The notes under the pieces are model-generated. The model had not been told where the DNA came from, made no database searches, and saw nothing but the letters and a program-made list of their open reading frames with translations. From Moritella dasanensis ArB 0140 (GTDB taxonomy: Bacteria > Pseudomonadota > Gammaproteobacteria > Enterobacterales > Moritellaceae), in contig NZ_AKXQ01000014.1 of the NCBI RefSeq assembly GCF_000276805.1, positions 62,001 to 126,000 on the forward strand: DNA of 64,000 nt. Direction: 5' to 3'. Positions 18,698 to 27,984 of the stretch are shown in pieces. Position 1 is the first letter of the stretch. The number at the start of each line of letters is the position of its first letter. Position numbers and translations under genes: made by a program.

Positions 18698-18807
18698 TTC
18701 TTGTTTATTGGTATTCTTTATATTTTTATCTAAGCTGTTTGATATACAGATAATGAATAGGGAGAATAAGCGCCTATTCATTATCTGTAAGTTAACTTAG
18801 TTTAATT

Positions 18808-20010
18808 TTACCACCATGCTTCAGCTTGCATACCAACACTTAGTTCGCTATTTTCGTGTGGTGCGAAGGCATTGTCATTTTTGGCGTCGTTTAGGTAGGT
18901 AGCGAAAACGCGGATTTCAGGGCGTGACCAGAAACCGGATCTTGGTGCCCATGCTTGCGCAATGGTAAATTTACTACCGGCACTATCAATATCATTGATT
19001 GTTTCTGTAAAACCACCGACCTCTACGATAGTACGCATCAGATCATTCCATTTGTACATTGGACGAATGACGACACTTAATGTCGAATCATCTGTGTCGG
19101 TACCGTCAACGTTAGTCGCTGCAGCGTAACGAATTGAGTGACCAAATTCGATGTTATCACCGACAGAGAGTACACCCCAGTTAATAACTCGGAAGCCTTC
19201 TGCATCGTTATTCGCCGCGTCACGCACTAAGCCGTTACCATGGCCGTACGTAGTCATCTGCTCAGCATAACCGGAATTGGCTACTTGCAAGATGGTTTTA
19301 TTGAAGCCAGTATTTAAATTTTGTGTCAGGCTTGCGGTCAGCATTACGCTATCATCAGCGTCAAGTGATTGCTCTGCTCTCTCATGGCCATAGTGGTAGT
19401 CAACACCAACTTCTAAATCAGCCTTGTTCCATAGCGGAATACCTGCATAACGGATATCGACGATGACGGCTGTGGTTTCTTTACCATCCTCAATATCATT
19501 GGCAACAGTATCTTGAATTAAGGCAAATGATAATTTACCTGGACCTAGATTGATGTGCTCAATACCGCCACCGATACCGCTTACATCCCAGTAATAGTTA
19601 TCAACAATATGCACGTCATGACGTTGGTAATAACGGTCACCAGCCCAAAGTGTAATGTCTTTATCAGCAAATAGGCCATTTGCTTGCACATTCAACTGCA
19701 CCACATCTACGTTTCTGTCAGTCGAGTTTTCGTCCTGTCCTTCCCAGTAAGCCAGCATTGAATCAACAACAAATGAGACGTCATCCTCAGCGTAAACTTC
19801 TTTCTTAAGGCCGAACTCACCGTACAGGTCATTTTCATTACCTAAACGACCGACTTTGTTGACTTCCCATTTATTGTTAGCACCGCTTTCAGTGCTTAAA
19901 CCAACACCGCCACGCATGTAACCGTAAAATTCGACGGGCGAATCTTCTGCTATTGTATTCGATGATAATAGTGCACCCAAAATGGCGCAGGCAAGAGGTA
20001 GTAGTTTCAT
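18808..20010 (-). CDS. Maltoporin-like outer-membrane porin (LamB family)
   Basis: This 400-residue beta-barrel sugar porin has a signal peptide ending at TIA-EDSPVEFYGY near residue 21. The mature start VEFYGYMRGG, then GRLGNENDLYGE, ITLWAGDRYYQRHDVHIVDNYYWDVSG and RPMYKWNDLM, are family signatures. The C-terminus ends in W-W after alternating residues, suitable for outer-membrane assembly. It is divergent from glucokinase, with two TreR-type operators between, so it probably admits trehalose or related disaccharides. Family members also carry maltodextrins, but no maltose genes are nearby. Confidence 0.9.
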   Translation of the reverse strand: MKLLPLACAILGALLSSNTIAEDSPVEFYGYMRGGVGLSTESGANNKWEVNKVGRLGNENDLYGEFGLKKEVYAEDDVSFVVDSMLAYWEGQDENSTDRNVDVVQLNVQANGLFADKDITLWAGDRYYQRHDVHIVDNYYWDVSGIGGGIEHINLGPGKLSFALIQDTVANDIEDGKETTAVIVDIRYAGIPLWNKADLEVGVDYHYGHERAEQSLDADDSVMLTASLTQNLNTGFNKTILQVANSGYAEQMTTYGHGNGLVRDAANNDAEGFRVINWGVLSVGDNIEFGHSIRYAAATNVDGTDTDDSTLSVVIRPMYKWNDLMRTIVEVGGFTETINDIDSAGSKFTIAQAWAPRSGFWSRPEIRVFATYLNDAKNDNAFAPHENSELSVGMQAEAWW

Positions 20011-20078
20011 TGTTTCATCCTTGTTGTGTTAACGTTTAATTATTTAAGCTCTTTATTATTAAAATTAGAATGAGCCTT

Positions 20079-20090
20079 GGGACCGCTCCC
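20079..20090. promoter_or_regulatory. TreR-type operator 1
   Basis: GGGACCGCTCCC is a LacI-family dyad, the reverse complement of operator 4 upstream of treB. It lies about 70 nt upstream of the porin gene. Confidence 0.75.
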
Positions 20091-20190
20091 AATTCGTGTA
20101 TGGTGCAGTGATAATTAATCGGATGAAAGTCATAAACATTAATATTGTGATCAAGATAACTATAAAGACTTATGTTATAGTTATTTTTTA

Positions 20191-20202
20191 GGGAGCGCTC
20201 CC
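20191..20202. promoter_or_regulatory. TreR-type operator 2
   Basis: GGGAGCGCTCCC is a perfect 12-bp palindrome. It lies in the porin/glucokinase intergenic region, identical to operator 3 upstream of treB. Confidence 0.8.
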
Positions 20203-20226
20203 ATTATTATTGTGTTGGTTAATATC

Positions 20227-20288
20227 ATGAGTAGTATTAGCTAACAGAATGGGTAATGTTGGCTAACGCATGAGTAGTATTGGCCTGA
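20227..20288. repeat. Three imperfect ~19-bp direct repeats upstream of glucokinase
   Basis: Units starting at 20227, 20249 and 20270 share the pattern ATGRGTARTRTTRGCYWAC. The spacing is 22 and 21 bp, about two helical turns. They may be stacked binding sites for an activator or a small tandem duplication. Confidence 0.6.
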
Positions 20289-20345
20289 ACCAAGTTCACA
20301 TATTTAATGCATTTGGTATGACTGTAAATTATTTAAGGAGAGAAA

Positions 20346-21305
20346 ATGTTATCTGTTGTTGCTGATGTTGGTGGTACAAATATCCGACTTGCTGTTTGTG
20401 ACCTTGAAACTGGGGCATTGAGTGAATTAAAGGAATTTGCTTGTGCAGAATTCGTAACCCTAGAGGCTGCACTTGCTCAATACTTTGCTGCATTGTCGGG
20501 TGAAATAACACACCTTTGTGTTGGTATTGCTTGTCCTGTTGAAAATGATCATGTTGTGATGACTAATTTAAACTGGGAGTTCTCTAAACAAGCGCTTCAA
20601 GATAAATTAAAATTAGCATCGTTACATATCATTAATGACTACACTGCAATTTCATTAGCTGTGCCGTTTCTTTCTGCGGAAGAGAAAATACAAATTGGTG
20701 CTGGTGAATGTCAAACGGATGGGGTAACCGCAGTTTTTGGTCCTGGTACGGGACTTGGCGTGTCACACATTGTTAAAGCGGCGGGTAAGTGGATAAGTTT
20801 AGATGGCGAAGGTGGGCATGTCAGTTTCACACCTAATACACCAGAGCAGGCTGATATTTTATGCTTGTTACAAACACAGTTTGGCCACGTTTCTGCAGAG
20901 CGTATTTTGTCCGGGCAAGGTTTAGTTAATCTATACAAATGTCTGTGTACTTTATCTGAGCAGGAGGCTAAATTTGATCAACCTAAAGATGTCACTAAAG
21001 CTGCATTAGATGGCAGTTGTGATATCGCGCGCAAGAGCCTAGCGGTATTCTGCCAAGTAATGGGAGGTTTTGCTGGTAACCTTGCGTTAAATCTTGCTTG
21101 TACTGGTGGTATTTATATCGCTGGTGGTATCGTGCCACGCTTTGTAGATTTCTTCCAAGCGAGTGAGTTCAGACGTTGCTTTGAAGAGAAAGGGCGTTTT
21201 AAGGATTATCTTACAGCAATTCCAACATTTTTAATCACGCATGATAACCCTGGGTTATTGGGTGCAAGTGTTTATTTACGTCAAGAGTTAACGTCTATTA
21301 ACTAA
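20346..21305 (+). CDS. glk: Glucokinase
   Basis: This 319-residue cytoplasmic kinase phosphorylates glucose with ATP. The length and motifs match proteobacterial Glk: phosphate-binding DVGGTNIRLA near residue 7, INDYTAI with the catalytic aspartate near 97, GPGTGLGV, GEGGHVSF and C-terminal IYIAGGIVPR. In this cluster it handles the free glucose released by TreC, so both halves of trehalose enter glycolysis as glucose-6-phosphate. It is divergent from the porin gene and followed by a terminator. Regulation by TreR is inferred from the operators upstream. Confidence 0.93.
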   Translation: MLSVVADVGGTNIRLAVCDLETGALSELKEFACAEFVTLEAALAQYFAALSGEITHLCVGIACPVENDHVVMTNLNWEFSKQALQDKLKLASLHIINDYTAISLAVPFLSAEEKIQIGAGECQTDGVTAVFGPGTGLGVSHIVKAAGKWISLDGEGGHVSFTPNTPEQADILCLLQTQFGHVSAERILSGQGLVNLYKCLCTLSEQEAKFDQPKDVTKAALDGSCDIARKSLAVFCQVMGGFAGNLALNLACTGGIYIAGGIVPRFVDFFQASEFRRCFEEKGRFKDYLTAIPTFLITHDNPGLLGASVYLRQELTSIN

Positions 21306-21318
21306 CCTTGTGGTTAAT

Positions 21319-21357
21319 AAAAGCCCTTAATCATTGCAAAGTGAAAGGGCTTTTTTT
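21319..21357 (+). terminator. Intrinsic terminator of glk
   Basis: AAAAGCCCTT (21319-21328) pairs with AAGGGCTTTT (21345-21354), with a run of seven T from 21351. Confidence 0.88.
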
Positions 21358-21386
21358 ATTTGTGTGACTTGTCCTAAATAGTAGTA

Positions 21387-22409
21387 GTGAAAATGATTGA
21401 AATCCGGCCACGAATAGCGATAATAAAGGAGTATTCATTAGCTAGGCCGAATAAATTGATAGCAAAAAAACTCACCATTCTTGATATTGCAAAGTTAGCC
21501 GGGGTTGGAAAATCGACAGTTTCCCGTGTATTAACGAATGATCCTAAAGTAAAGGACAGTACCAGAGTAAAAGTTGAGCGGGTTATTCAAGAGTCTGGGT
21601 TTGTACCGTCCAAATCGGCTCAGATTCTGGGAGGAGGGAGTGCCAAGGTTATCGGTATTATTTTATCTCGACTAGACTCAGCATCAGAGAACAAAGTTGT
21701 GAGCGGTATTTTAGACGTTATTTACGCTGCTGGTTATGATGCTTTGATCATGGAAGGCCAGTTTGACGTCGAAAAAACCAATGAACATTTAGCTGTTTTG
21801 AAGAAAAGAGATGTAGATGGTGTGATCTTATTTGGTTTTACTGGATATGATTTATCTGCAGTTGAAAAGTTAGCGCATAGAGCGGTTGTTATTGCGGTTG
21901 ATAGTGAAAGTGTTTCATCTGTTGGTTATGATAATTATGGCGTTATTGAAAAGGCAATGGCTCACATTCAAGAACAAGGAAAACAGCATATTAGCTATAT
22001 TGGTGTTGATGTTAAGGATAAAACGACGGGGTTAATGCGTCTTAATGCTTATTTGGATTATTGTAAATCAGCGAATATAAAACCTAATTTTCAAACTGGG
22101 CAGCTTAGTTATAAAAGCGCTTATGAGCTGACAGATCTGGTACTGACGCCAGAAACCCAAGCGATTGTTTGTGCTAGTGATACTTTGGCTATGGGCGTGG
22201 CTAAACGTCTGCAGGTACTGGAACGCAATGATATATTGGTTTCTGGGGTAGGCGCGACAGAACTGTTAGTATTTGTTTTTCCTAATACATTCAGTATCGA
22301 TCCCGGCTATTATTCGGCGGGTAAGACCTCTGCTAACTTGCTGATAAAACAGCTTCAAGGGCAGCGTGAAGTTACTCACTTAACCCAGGAAACGTTCATA
22401 GCACATTAA
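21387..22409 (+). CDS. treR: Trehalose operon repressor TreR (LacI family)
   Basis: The N-terminal helix-turn-helix reads LTILDIAKLAGVGKSTVSRVL. The sugar-phosphate-binding core follows, with close resemblance to E. coli TreR (STVSRVL, VIGIILSRLDS, LKKRDVDGVILFGFTG, CASDTLAMG, IDPGY). It should repress the trehalose genes and release DNA on binding trehalose-6-phosphate. The start is uncertain: GTG 21387 or ATG 21393 gives an N-terminal extension of about 25 residues before the HTH. TTG 21456 would give the normal length but lacks a ribosome-binding site at the right distance. Confidence 0.9.
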   Translation: MKMIEIRPRIAIIKEYSLARPNKLIAKKLTILDIAKLAGVGKSTVSRVLTNDPKVKDSTRVKVERVIQESGFVPSKSAQILGGGSAKVIGIILSRLDSASENKVVSGILDVIYAAGYDALIMEGQFDVEKTNEHLAVLKKRDVDGVILFGFTGYDLSAVEKLAHRAVVIAVDSESVSSVGYDNYGVIEKAMAHIQEQGKQHISYIGVDVKDKTTGLMRLNAYLDYCKSANIKPNFQTGQLSYKSAYELTDLVLTPETQAIVCASDTLAMGVAKRLQVLERNDILVSGVGATELLVFVFPNTFSIDPGYYSAGKTSANLLIKQLQGQREVTHLTQETFIAH

Positions 22410-22447
22410 CGTCCCCTGAAGATATTTTGTGATTCCCACCTCAAAAT

Positions 22448-22459
22448 GGGAGCGCTCCC
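22448..22459. promoter_or_regulatory. TreR-type operator 3
   Basis: GGGAGCGCTCCC is a perfect palindrome between treR and treB and identical to operator 2. Confidence 0.8.
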
Positions 22460-22499
22460 GTTTACGCTGAGCTACGGTTGCGTTATGCTTCTCGTTATT

Positions 22500-22511
22500 G
22501 GGAGCGGTCCC
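22500..22511. promoter_or_regulatory. TreR-type operator 4
   Basis: GGGAGCGGTCCC lies 35 nt upstream of the treB start and 52 bp from operator 3 (five helical turns), an arrangement suited to cooperative repression. Confidence 0.78.
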
Positions 22512-22546
22512 ATTTAATTAACTCTAACAACAAAAGGGATAGTGAA

Positions 22547-23995
22547 ATGAGTAAAATTGATCAGAAACAAGTTGAGCGCTTGATAGACCTTATCGGAGGA
22601 CAAGACAATATAGCAAGTGTCAGTCACTGTTTAACACGCTTACGTTTCGCCTTAGTAGATCCTGAATTAGCAAATATTAAAGACATTGAAAAAATTCCAA
22701 TGGTAAAAGGCTGCTTTACTAATGCGGGGCAGTTTCAGGTCGTTATTGGCATTGAAGTTGATGATGTTTATAAAGTATTAACGAAGATAACCGGTGCTAA
22801 AGGCGCTGATAAAGAAGCGACAAAAGTGGCTGCACGACAAAATATGAATCTGCTCGAGCGAGGGATCTCTCATATGGCAGAAATTTTTGTCCCTCTTTTA
22901 CCAGCAATTATTACCGGTGGTTTAATTCTTGGTTTCCGCAACGTGATCGGTGACATCCGCATGTTCGATGGTAAAACCTTGGTTGAGATTAGCCAGTTCT
23001 GGGCTACCGTTCACTCATTTCTTTGGTTACTGGGTGAAGCGATTTTCCACTTCCTACCAGTTGCAGTTTGTTGGGCTACGGTGAAGAAACTCGGGGGCAC
23101 ACCCGTTCTCGGCATTGTATTAGGTATTACCTTAGTTTCGCCACAATTGATGAATGCATATGGCATCGGCTCACAAGTTCCTGATGTTTGGGATTTTGGT
23201 TTTTTCGTGATGGAAAAAGTCGGCTATCAAGCGCAAGTGATCCCAGCAATTTTAGCTGGTGTGGTATTGGCGATGATTGAAACAAATCTTAAGAAAATTG
23301 TTCCTGCGTACTTATATTTAGTGATTGTACCTTTTGTATCATTGCTTGTTGCCGTTGTTTTAGCGCATTCGATTATCGGTCCAATTGGACGTGACATTGG
23401 CAATGCTGTTGGTTATGCCGCCAAAGTTGCAATGACGGGTGATTTTGCCATTTTAGGTTCGATGATCTTTGGTTTCTTTTATGCCCCATTGGTTATTACC
23501 GGTATTCACCACACGACTAATGCGGTCGATTTACAGTTAATGCAAGATATGGGCGGGACGCCAATCTGGCCAATCATTGCTTTATCTAACATCGCACAGG
23601 CTGCTGCGGTTACAGGTATCATCTGGATTAGTAAGAAAAATAACGAGCGTGAAATCTCAGTACCTGCTGCAATCTCTGCATACTTAGGTGTTACTGAACC
23701 TGCAATGTACGGCATTAACTTGAAGTATAAATTCCCAATGTTATGCGCAATGATCGGTGCTTCTGCCGCTGCTGGTATTTGTGGTGTGGCTGGCGTTATG
23801 TCAAATGGTATCGGTGTAGGTGGTTTACCTGGCATCTTATCAATCAAGCCAGAATTTTGGTCTGTTTACGCGTTAGCGATGGTAGTTGCTATCGTTGTGC
23901 CAATTGCATTAACAGTAATGCTTTACAAACGAGCTGAGAAAAAAGGCGAGATTGACAGTGAAGGATTAGTTAAAGAAGAGGCTATCGCTAACTAA
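22547..23995 (+). CDS. treB: PTS trehalose-specific EIIBC component TreB
   Basis: This 482-residue inner-membrane permease imports trehalose and phosphorylates it to trehalose-6-phosphate. The EIIB domain has the phosphorylated cysteine C28 (VSHCLTRLRF). The EIIC domain with about ten membrane spans follows from residue ~105, with FVPLLPAIITGGLILG, GGTPVLGIVLG, PLVITGIHHTTNAVD and SVPAAISAYLGVTEPAMYGINLKY, all closely like E. coli TreB. The ATG at 22547 follows AAAAGGG; the frame stays open from 22478, but that part overlaps the operators. No EIIA domain is present, so a separate EIIA-Glc is presumably used. Confidence 0.95.
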   Translation: MSKIDQKQVERLIDLIGGQDNIASVSHCLTRLRFALVDPELANIKDIEKIPMVKGCFTNAGQFQVVIGIEVDDVYKVLTKITGAKGADKEATKVAARQNMNLLERGISHMAEIFVPLLPAIITGGLILGFRNVIGDIRMFDGKTLVEISQFWATVHSFLWLLGEAIFHFLPVAVCWATVKKLGGTPVLGIVLGITLVSPQLMNAYGIGSQVPDVWDFGFFVMEKVGYQAQVIPAILAGVVLAMIETNLKKIVPAYLYLVIVPFVSLLVAVVLAHSIIGPIGRDIGNAVGYAAKVAMTGDFAILGSMIFGFFYAPLVITGIHHTTNAVDLQLMQDMGGTPIWPIIALSNIAQAAAVTGIIWISKKNNEREISVPAAISAYLGVTEPAMYGINLKYKFPMLCAMIGASAAAGICGVAGVMSNGIGVGGLPGILSIKPEFWSVYALAMVVAIVVPIALTVMLYKRAEKKGEIDSEGLVKEEAIAN

Positions 23996-24000
23996 TCTAT

Positions 24001-24034
24001 AACTGTTAATAATACTACAGTTGGGCAGCGCTGC
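24001..24034 (+). other. Intercistronic hairpins between treB and treC
   Basis: AACTGT (24001-24006) pairs with ACAGTT (24017-24022), followed by the perfect palindrome GCAGCGCTGC (24025-24034). There is no T-run, so mRNA stabilisation or processing between the cistrons is more likely than termination. Confidence 0.4.
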
Positions 24035-24079
24035 TTGCTCAACGTTTTAACCCCCTAAGGCAAACCCAAGAGTTAAAAT

Positions 24080-25762
24080 ATGAATCAAATACACAAAGAC
24101 TGGTGGCGCACTGCGACCATTTATCAAATATACCCTAAAAGTTTTTTTGACAGCGGAAGCAAAGGGGTTGGAGATATCAAAGGTATTATTTCTAAACTTG
24201 ATTATCTTAAAACTTTGGGTGTTGATGCTATTTGGCTTACGCCTATTTATGAATCACCAATGATTGATAATGGTTATGATATTTCAGATTATTACAATAT
24301 CAATCCTGATTTTGGCTGTATGGCAGATTTTGATCTGCTGCTCGAACTGGCTCATCAAAAAGGGCTCCGCATTATCCTTGATATCGTGGTTAATCATACT
24401 TCCACGGAGCATCAGTGGTTCAAATCGGCGTTGGGTAATAAAGACAGTGAATATCGCGATTATTATATTTGGAAAGATCCGATTAATGATCAAGCGCCGA
24501 CTAACTGGGAGTCAAAGTTTGGTGGTAATGCTTGGGCGCTGGATGAAAAAACGAATCAATATTACCTGCATCTTTTTGCTAAAGAGCAAGCGGATCTGAA
24601 TTGGGAAAATCCTAAAGTTCGTGACGAAGTAAAAGACATTATTAGCTTCTGGGCTGAAAAGGGAGTTGATGGTTTCCGTCTTGATGTGATTAATTTAATC
24701 TCAAAACAGCAAGACTATCAAAATGACTATCAAGGTGACGGTCGCCGTTTTTATACCGACGGACCTCGTGTGCACGAGTTTTTGCAAGAGATCAGTGATG
24801 CGGTATTTAATCAATATGGCTCGGTAACGGTTGGAGAAATGTCTTCAACCTCACTTGAGCAATGCCAGCAGTATTCATCACTCGATGGCAAAGAGTTATC
24901 TATGGTGTTTAATTTCCATCATTTAAAAGTCGATTATGAAAACGGTGAAAAATGGACTGAAACGCCTTTTGATTTTTTACAGCTGAAATCGATTTTTAAT
25001 CATTGGCAACAGGGCATGTTTGCTCAAGGTTGGTCTGCTCTGTTCTGGTGTAACCATGATCAGCCTCGTATCGTTACTCGATTAGGTAATGATCAGGTGT
25101 ATCGAGTTGAATCCGCTAAAATGTTGGCTACATCTCTGCACATGATGCAGGGTACGCCTTATGTTTATCAAGGTGAAGAGATTGGCATGACCAATCCCGG
25201 TTATACGTCGATAGAACAATATCGTGACCTTGAAAGTACTAATATGTACGACATTATGCTGAACCAGCAAGGTAAAAATAAAGCAGAGGCGTTGGCAATA
25301 CTGGCTCAAAAATCACGTGATAATTCGCGAACGCCGATCCAGTGGAATAGTGAACAGCATGCTGGTTTTACCAAAGGTAACCCATGGCTGGAGGTCGCTG
25401 AAAATTACCAAGACGTGAACGTCGAGCAAGCGCTTAAAGATGAAAATTCAGTGTTTTATTATTACCAGCGTTTAATTGCGCTGCGTAAAGAGATTGAGGT
25501 GATCACGACCGGAGATTACACCGATTTAGCCCCAGCACATTCTCAACTATTTTGTTATCGACGCAGCAGTGAGAAGCAAACGCTTATCTGCCTCAATAAC
25601 TACTACGCAGAGCCTGCAGAATATGTATTACCTGAGGATTTGGCTGTTGGAAAAGGAACCTACATTCTGGGTAATTACCCGGAATTATTAACCGATGAAG
25701 TGACCCATTTAGTCAAGTTGAAACCTTATGAATGTCGTGTTTTATTGATCCAACACCAGTGA
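24080..25762 (+). CDS. treC: Trehalose-6-phosphate hydrolase TreC (GH13)
   Basis: This 560-residue cytoplasmic glycosidase cleaves trehalose-6-phosphate to glucose and glucose-6-phosphate. The alpha-amylase barrel starts WWRTATIYQIYPKSFFDSG. Catalytic residues by motif are nucleophile D202 (GFRLDVIN), acid/base E253 (VGEMSST) and D327 (NHDQPR). DNGYDISDY and VVNHTSTEHQWF are also typical. It lies 84 nt after treB and in the same operon. The length agrees with E. coli TreC, and a terminator follows. Confidence 0.95.
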   Translation: MNQIHKDWWRTATIYQIYPKSFFDSGSKGVGDIKGIISKLDYLKTLGVDAIWLTPIYESPMIDNGYDISDYYNINPDFGCMADFDLLLELAHQKGLRIILDIVVNHTSTEHQWFKSALGNKDSEYRDYYIWKDPINDQAPTNWESKFGGNAWALDEKTNQYYLHLFAKEQADLNWENPKVRDEVKDIISFWAEKGVDGFRLDVINLISKQQDYQNDYQGDGRRFYTDGPRVHEFLQEISDAVFNQYGSVTVGEMSSTSLEQCQQYSSLDGKELSMVFNFHHLKVDYENGEKWTETPFDFLQLKSIFNHWQQGMFAQGWSALFWCNHDQPRIVTRLGNDQVYRVESAKMLATSLHMMQGTPYVYQGEEIGMTNPGYTSIEQYRDLESTNMYDIMLNQQGKNKAEALAILAQKSRDNSRTPIQWNSEQHAGFTKGNPWLEVAENYQDVNVEQALKDENSVFYYYQRLIALRKEIEVITTGDYTDLAPAHSQLFCYRRSSEKQTLICLNNYYAEPAEYVLPEDLAVGKGTYILGNYPELLTDEVTHLVKLKPYECRVLLIQHQ

Positions 25763-25782
25763 TTTAACGAGTTATAAATAGT

Positions 25783-25820
25783 AAAAAAGCCTTTTTCACG
25801 TCAGTGTTAAAGGCTTTTTT
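25783..25820. terminator. Bidirectional terminator between treC and the convergent kinase gene
   Basis: AAAAAAGCCTTT (25783-25794) pairs perfectly with AAAGGCTTTTTT (25809-25820). The flanking A- and T-runs allow it to serve treC and the minus-strand operon ending at 25900. Confidence 0.88.
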
Positions 25821-25899
25821 ATTGAAGTTATTTTCGATTTCACATCACAACCGCTGACAACTATATAGTCTATCTACTTTGCTCGCGCCTCACTAATAT

Positions 25900-27354
25900 T
25901 CACGATAATTTTAAGATCACTTCAAACGTATTGCCTTTTGAACTCGGATTTTCAAGTAAGGTTAATGAACCTTGATGTAACTTAGTTATATCATTCGCAA
26001 TCGACATACCTAACCCTGCGCCATCGCCTTTCTCTGTATGAGCGCGGAAAAAACTTTCAAATATTTTGGCTGATATCTCGGTGGGAATCGCTTTGCCATT
26101 GTCTGAAATGAGGATCGTAATGTCATTACAGCCTGCTGTTGGCGTCACTAATTGCACTTCAATCTTCGAATTATTACCTGAATAACGGATGGCATTATCA
26201 ATCAAGTTACTGAATAAGATCGACAGTAACATCGGGTTGCCTTGCACATCGCAATGCTTGGGTGCATCAAGCGAGATGTCTTGTTGTTGTTTTAAGGCGA
26301 GGGGAACCAGGGCACCAATCGTTTCTTGTAAACACTTAACCATATCCATTTTTTGAAATTTAATGTTATGAAGTGATTGTGCTTCAATACGCGATAACAT
26401 CAGCAATTGTTGTATCAGCCGATCAAGCCGATCAATACCAGACAATATGTTGTTAAGGTCATTTGTTAATTGTGCTTCATTTTCACTGTGTAAGGCGTTT
26501 TCTGCATTTAATTTGAGGATGGCTAATGGGGTCTTTAATTCATGCGCCGCGGTACGTGTTAAGCGTTTTTCCCGTTGCCATGCATTGTCTAACTCTACAA
26601 AAAGGTAGTTTAATTGACTGATTAATGGCATGAGTTCGGTCGTGGCGGTAGGCACTTTTATCTCATCTAAGCAATCAATACCACGTTGCGATATGACTAA
26701 TCGAAGTTCATCTATTGGGCGTAAAAAAGTATTAATTAAGAAGATGAAAATGACCATGAACGCTGGAATTAAAACGAGTTGCGGCACGCCTGTCGAAACG
26801 GCTATTTCATTCACGATTTCATCTCTAATTTGCCGTTTTTCGGCGACGATAAAGATGGCTTTGTCGTTTATTTTAAACGGAATTGTAAGTTGGAAATAGC
26901 GCCATTCCTCGTTATTTTCAATGCTTGTACCAAACCCATCCAGACCCGCTTTACCAAGCAGTGTTGTTGGAGAACTGGGTGAATTGAACAGCATTTCATT
27001 GTTAGCATAAAATTGGAAAATGATGTTCTGTTCATACGGATGACCATACTGAGTGGGGTCGTCACTGTCTCCTTCGGAAGCCTGTAATAATTGTTTAAAC
27101 CATGTTTTATAGTGCGCAATAGAGTCGTTATTATCTTCAGTAACTAAACTCGGTATACTCAAGGCAATGATCTTGGCAGATTGACCAAGTCGCGCATCAT
27201 AAACCTCATCAATTTCATGTTTGGTTTCATTATAGATCATCACCCAAGACAGTAATATAAGGATCATCGTCGCTGAGACTGTCGATACAATTAAGCGCTT
27301 ACGAATAGAAAAAATAGCTGTATTAGTCTTTTTCAATGATATACCCCACACCAC
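25900..27354 (-). CDS. Sensor histidine kinase, PmrB/QseC-type
   Basis: This inner-membrane sensor is about 480 residues long. It has a membrane helix near residues 20-40, a periplasmic domain of ~150 residues, and a second helix near 192-210. The HisKA domain has H271 in TAAHELKTPLAIL, and the ATPase domain has N-box LFSNLIDNAIRYSG, DNGKAIP and GAGLGMSIANDIT. The true start may be the TTG at 27336 or a GTG up to 27354; either way it overlaps the response-regulator stop. It is the last gene of a six-gene operon with the ligase/di-iron enzyme and SDR, so its signal may relate to that pathway. The ligand is unknown. Confidence 0.88.
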   Translation of the reverse strand: MVWGISLKKTNTAIFSIRKRLIVSTVSATMILILLSWVMIYNETKHEIDEVYDARLGQSAKIIALSIPSLVTEDNNDSIAHYKTWFKQLLQASEGDSDDPTQYGHPYEQNIIFQFYANNEMLFNSPSSPTTLLGKAGLDGFGTSIENNEEWRYFQLTIPFKINDKAIFIVAEKRQIRDEIVNEIAVSTGVPQLVLIPAFMVIFIFLINTFLRPIDELRLVISQRGIDCLDEIKVPTATTELMPLISQLNYLFVELDNAWQREKRLTRTAAHELKTPLAILKLNAENALHSENEAQLTNDLNNILSGIDRLDRLIQQLLMLSRIEAQSLHNIKFQKMDMVKCLQETIGALVPLALKQQQDISLDAPKHCDVQGNPMLLSILFSNLIDNAIRYSGNNSKIEVQLVTPTAGCNDITILISDNGKAIPTEISAKIFESFFRAHTEKGDGAGLGMSIANDITKLHQGSLTLLENPSSKGNTFEVILKLS

Positions 27355-27982
27355 GAATGTTCTTGATCAGTTTACTGTCTATTTTCTTTCTTAAATTATG
27401 AATATGCACTTCAATGGCATTATCACTGGCCGCTTCATCCCAGCCATGAAGCGCTTGTTGTAACTGATCTTTACTTAATACCCGCCCTGATTTTGCCACT
27501 AAGGTTGCGAGTAGTTTAAACTCTGCTTTGGTTAATTTAATGGGTTTATCTTGATAATGAACCTCATTATTTTGCAATGAAAGACGCAAGCCTTTACATT
27601 CAATTTCAGATTCGGTGTTGCCAGAGATACGGCGGATCATGACACGTAACCGCGCTAACAATTCTTGTAGTGCAAAGGGTTTTAATAAGTAATCGTCAGC
27701 GCCGTCATCCAAGCCTTTGACACGGTCTTCAATGTCATCGCGGGCGGTTAGAATGATAATAGGGATCTTATGGCCGGCTTGGCGTATTTTCTTTAGTACC
27801 TTTAAACCATCAATATCTGGCAGGGTAAGGTCTAAAATTATCGCCATGAAATCTTCGGTTTTTAAACTGGCTTCAACCTGGTTACCTAATTGTAGCCAGT
27901 CGACAGTAAAACCATGACGACCGAGGGAAACCATCATCGATTCCCCTAATAGAATGTCGTCTTCGACCAATAAGATCCGCAT
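27323..27982 (-). CDS. Response regulator, OmpR/PmrA/QseB-type
   Basis: The product has 219 residues. The receiver domain has acidic pocket ED at 8-9, phospho-acceptor D51 (ILDLTLPDIDG) and K102 in LLKPF. The C-terminal winged helix (KLTKAEFKLLATLVAKSG, VHIHNLRKKID, IRGVGYIIEKD) is of the PmrA/QseB class. The start at 27982 is 2 nt from the preceding gene's stop, and the end overlaps the kinase gene. A CTTAAG-N5-CTTAAG repeat typical of PmrA-class regulators lies upstream of the operon's first gene (32420-32436), so I infer autoregulation of the whole operon. Confidence 0.9.
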   Translation of the reverse strand: MRILLVEDDILLGESMMVSLGRHGFTVDWLQLGNQVEASLKTEDFMAIILDLTLPDIDGLKVLKKIRQAGHKIPIIILTARDDIEDRVKGLDDGADDYLLKPFALQELLARLRVMIRRISGNTESEIECKGLRLSLQNNEVHYQDKPIKLTKAEFKLLATLVAKSGRVLSKDQLQQALHGWDEAASDNAIEVHIHNLRKKIDSKLIKNIRGVGYIIEKD

Positions 27983-27984
27983 TA

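Larger units (their letters stand above)
20011..20345. other. Divergent porin/glucokinase intergenic region
   Basis: This 335-nt control region carries two dyad operators (20079, 20191) and three imperfect direct repeats (20227-20288), each listed separately. I see no small ORF or RNA gene. The glucokinase ribosome-binding site is AAGGAG before the ATG at 20346. Confidence 0.6.
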
